From contig JACMZG010001870.1 in the NCBI GenBank assembly GCA_018340805.1, positions 21,813,159-21,877,158 on the forward strand: 64,000 bases of DNA. The letters are read 5' to 3'. The notes under the pieces are model-generated. The model saw nothing but the letters and a program-made list of their open reading frames with translations. It was not told the DNA's origin and searched no databases. Positions 63,201-64,000 of the stretch are shown here, one piece after another. The stretch comes from Microvelia longipes (lineage: Eukaryota; Arthropoda; Insecta; Hemiptera; Veliidae). How positions within the stretch are numbered: position 1 is the stretch's first letter; every line of letters starts with the position of its first letter. The position numbers and the translations under genes are program-made.

Positions 63201-64000
63201 TTTTTTTTTTGTTGGCACCCTCTTTCAGACCATTTATATATCAATGTCACTAGGTTTCCTCTTAATATTTTGAGATTTTTCCACCCTTTTCCTATCTTTC
63301 ATCACATTTTTTCCGTAAACGTTTGCTTTATATTCTGAAAGGAAACAATTTTTCAAAAGGGAGGGAATCGATATCGTTGTATTATTTGGCAGAAACATTT
63401 AGATTACTATCTAGAAAAGGTTTTTAAGAAAATTTTAAGATAGATATCAATCAACCGTCAAATATGAATAGGATGAAGATGATAAAATACTTCGCCGGAC
63501 TTAAGCTGCGTTACTTCTCTTAAGACTTGAGAGAGATCCTAAAAGCATTTTTTTAGTTTTAAATTTATACTTTAACAGATTTTTCCTTCCCTGTCTTCTA
63601 TTACCAGAGACCATTGTATGATCAAAAAATGGGTTTCTTGATGGATTTTTTTTATCGAATGCCTTTTTTTAGTTCCTACTGACCCAAAATTTGTTAAAGG
63701 TTGTGTATGGATAAGTGTTTTTAATATTGGTGATTTTTTTTTTATTAACAATCCATATACATAATAAATACATTTATAGTACATGCACATTTAAAATTTA
63801 AAAAAAAAACATATAATAATAATAAAGAAAATACATTTATATTATTTATATATAAATAAAATATATTTATATGATAATACTTTCCTTAGAAAACTTTGTT
63901 TCAGTTCGACACCTTGATTTAATTTAAATTTATCTTTTATCAGGTGATCTATTTATTGTTCTAGATCTAATTTTCCAGTGGTAAAAATTTGTTTATTACT
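57234..64000. other. AT-rich DNA to the window end, no supported gene
   Basis: Short frames only, all of AT-biased composition. A partial copy of the family motif (TTTAGTATAAATGAGGAAAA) lies at 61649. Near 61130-61200 TATTCTTTAATATTTA recurs three times, and 62070-62150 is a palindromic TCTATA/TATAGA cluster. A strongly pyrimidine-biased + strand runs through 62990-63310. Confidence 0.45.

Larger units (their letters stand above)
44350..64000 (+). other. Tetraspanin intron after TM2 (runs past the window end)
   Basis: The donor GTGAGT at 44350 opens this intron. I looked downstream for an in-phase acceptor followed by a third hydrophobic helix and then a Cys-Cys-Gly loop, and found none. The intron is therefore inferred to continue past the end, for at least 19.6 kb. 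It hosts the candidate family element at 46848-48502, the MITE at 50778-51685 and the foldback element at 52090-55846. If the third exon is short and atypical, the intron could be smaller than stated. Confidence 0.55.

Noticed and set aside
62990..63310. Long open pyrimidine-rich frame after a TTTTTCAG acceptor-like site
   Set aside because: Openness is explained by C+T bias on the + strand, which removes stops; the peptide has no recognisable motif.

Overview
The window looks like metazoan, AT-rich genomic DNA, about 30% G+C by eye. It has spliced genes with very long introns, many (TA)n/(CA)n microsatellites, minisatellites and transposable-element debris. There is no bacterial gene layout: no operons, no long ORFs and no ribosome-binding sites. 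An arthropod, perhaps a crustacean, would fit, but nothing here fixes the taxon.

Only one protein-coding gene is well supported: a tetraspanin on the + strand, recovered from two short exons. Exon 20065-20173 carries the start codon (20087) and 29 residues: a basic cytoplasmic tail and the first half of TM1. Exon 44161-44349 carries 63 residues: the rest of TM1, the small extracellular loop, TM2 and the Asn-Arg-Cys-Leu-Leu loop. Both junctions are phase 0 with good splice signals, and the intron between them is 23,987 bp. The TM3, large-loop and TM4 exons were not found and probably lie beyond 64000. Everything from 20174 onward is therefore probably intron of this gene. The first 20 kb is either upstream DNA or 5'UTR intron.

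Layout: 1-20064 holds a small inverted-repeat element (1131-1453), microsatellites, a 150-bp tandem repeat (2571-2990), a 52-bp tandem repeat (6899-7119), a hairpin with a degenerate hammerhead-like core (7801-7866) and repeat debris. The first intron (20174-44160) holds several fragments of one repeat family marked by a self-complementary 45-bp motif, a 20-bp minisatellite (31588-31840), a pair of mutually exclusive hairpins (35784-35831) and an inverted duplication with membrane-protein coding remnants (37995-38451). The second intron (44350 to the end) holds a candidate 1.66-kb member of the same family (46848-48502), a 908-bp MITE with a hairpin at each end (50778-51685) and the most striking object in the window, a 3,757-bp foldback element (52090-55846).

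The foldback element is almost entirely inverted repeat. Its two arms of about 1.85 kb are separated by 33 bp and flanked by a perfect 8-bp target-site duplication, TTTTAATA. Each arm is a mosaic of three different tandem-repeat arrays around a G+C-rich segment with nested hairpins. It encodes no recognisable transposase, so it is presumably mobilised in trans. Lying in a tetraspanin intron, it should make a long double-stranded region in the pre-mRNA.
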